The translations under genes were made by a program, and so were the position numbers. DNA of 6,210 nt. Origin: Synergistaceae bacterium UBA4088. Lineage in GTDB: Bacteria > Synergistota > Synergistia > Synergistales > Thermovirgaceae. Shown here piece by piece: positions 5,804 through 6,210 of the stretch. Positions within the stretch are counted from its first letter, which is position 1. Each line of letters starts with the position of its first letter. The notes below the pieces were generated by a model. It was not told the DNA's origin, ran no database searches, and saw only the letters and a list, made by a program, of their open reading frames with translations. The stretch covers positions 7,945 through 14,154 of the forward strand of contig DFYG01000156.1 in the NCBI GenBank assembly GCA_002382605.1. Reading direction: 5' to 3'.

Positions 5804-6070
5804 TCAGTGCCGGAGGCCTAGCCTCTGGATGAGCTCACTGTAGCGGCCGAAGTCCTTATTCTTGAGATACTGCAGAAGTCTCCTCCTGCTGCCGACCATC
5901 TTGAGCAGACCACGCTGTGAATGGTGATCCTTCTTGTGTATCTTGAGATGCTCTGTCAATTCCCTTATTCTGGTCGTGAGAATGGCGACCTGAACTTCCG
6001 GAGAACCGGTATCGGCGCTGTGTATCTTGTATTCCTCGATTATGCCCTGTTTCTTTTCCTTTTCAAGCAC
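5804..6070 (-). CDS. rpsO: 30S ribosomal protein S15
   Basis: Primary-binding protein of the small subunit; it binds the three-way junction of 16S rRNA helices 20-22 and contributes to intersubunit bridge B4. The 88 residues match the family's usual 88-89, with the hallmark [19 protein letters not shown] (17-35), the rRNA-binding [16 protein letters not shown] (41-56) and a basic end ([24 protein letters not shown]). Translation starts at GTG (6070-6068), eight bases after the AAGAGGTGA site; the nearby ATG is out of frame. An intrinsic terminator and pnp follow, the usual rpsO-pnp order. In several bacteria S15 represses its own translation by binding the leader, and the leader here is structured. 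Confidence 0.98.
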   Translation of the reverse strand: MLEKEKKQGIIEEYKIHSADTGSPEVQVAILTTRIRELTEHLKIHKKDHHSQRGLLKMVGSRRRLLQYLKNKDFGRYSELIQRLGLRH

Positions 6071-6077
6071 TTCGCAT

Positions 6078-6086
6078 TCACCTCTT
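6078..6086 (-). promoter_or_regulatory. rpsO ribosome binding site fixing a GTG start
   Basis: AAGAGGTGA on the minus strand lies seven to eight bases before GTG 6070-6068. The only ATG between them (seven bases upstream of the GTG) is in another frame, so GTG is the start. Confidence 0.85.
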
Positions 6087-6096
6087 GCCTTTTATT

Positions 6097-6140
6097 CCCG
6101 AAACCAAGTGGAGCGACTATGCGCAAGACATAGTATCGGG
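6097..6140 (-). promoter_or_regulatory. Structured rpsO leader, possible S15 autoregulatory site
   Basis: Within about 70 bases of 5' leader, ACTATG-TCTTGCG-CATAGT (6134-6116) makes a 6-bp hairpin enclosed by a CCCGA/TCGGG helix (6140-6136 with 6101-6097). The rest, CGCTCCACTTGGTT, lies between hairpin and closing strand. Known S15 operators vary between phyla and imitate parts of the 16S site. The leader position fits, but I cannot match this fold to a described class. Confidence 0.4.
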
Positions 6141-6147
6141 TTGAAAA

Positions 6148-6176
6148 ATTATACCACCACCTTATGTAAGGGACAA
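6148..6176 (-). promoter_or_regulatory. rpsO promoter
   Basis: On the minus strand a perfect TATAAT (6153-6148), preceded by TGG giving an extended -10, lies 17 bases after TTGTCC (6176-6171), which matches four of six -35 bases. Transcription should start near 6141, giving a leader of about 70 bases. This is the best promoter in the window. Confidence 0.8.
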
Positions 6177-6210
6177 ACAAATCCTGTAGTGGGAATCCGA
6201 TAAGTTTCTG

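Noticed and set aside
6177..6210. Right-edge sequence upstream of the rpsO promoter
   Set aside because: It is 34 bases with no recognisable gene end, RNA gene or terminator; too little to call.

Overview
The window looks like ordinary bacterial chromosome, moderately GC-rich by eye, with strong Shine-Dalgarno sites and a sigma70-like promoter. It holds five genes: a 5'-partial view of thrS (threonyl-tRNA synthetase), an NSS-family sodium-dependent transporter with a 30-residue MetS-like partner, dut (dUTPase), pnp (polynucleotide phosphorylase) and rpsO (ribosomal protein S15). The amino-acid-type Na+ symporter with a tiny partner, the style of the PNPase and the rpsO-pnp-dut order would suit an anaerobic, amino-acid-using bacterium such as a member of Synergistota, or a deep Firmicute. 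That placement is inference from protein style, not from a search.

Layout. 1-909 (minus) is the N-terminal 303 codons of ThrRS; the catalytic core lies beyond the left edge. 910-1227 is a divergent control region. It has an extended -10 and a leader hairpin for thrS, three perfect dyads that look like operators, and a long leader for the transporter. 1228-2850 (plus) is the transporter followed by the small membrane protein, ending in a strong bidirectional terminator at 2866-2900. Converging on it from the right is the minus-strand cluster rpsO (6070-5804), pnp (5663-3372) and dut (3372-2932). A 17-bp tandem duplication spans the dut stop codon. An intrinsic terminator lies between rpsO and pnp, and a complementary pnp-leader segment could compete with its hairpin. 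A good promoter and a structured leader precede the GTG start of rpsO.

How the genes work together. The transporter pair imports a solute, probably an amino acid, with Na+. The right-hand cluster joins ribosome assembly (S15), RNA turnover (PNPase) and nucleotide-pool cleaning (dUTPase); dut translation is probably coupled to pnp by a TGATG overlap. I found no CRISPR array, insertion sequence, phage gene, tRNA or rRNA. The genes are housekeeping ones. The less ordinary signals are the unlisted small subunit, the dyads in the divergent promoter region, the possible attenuator switch before pnp, and the RG-rich PNPase tail.
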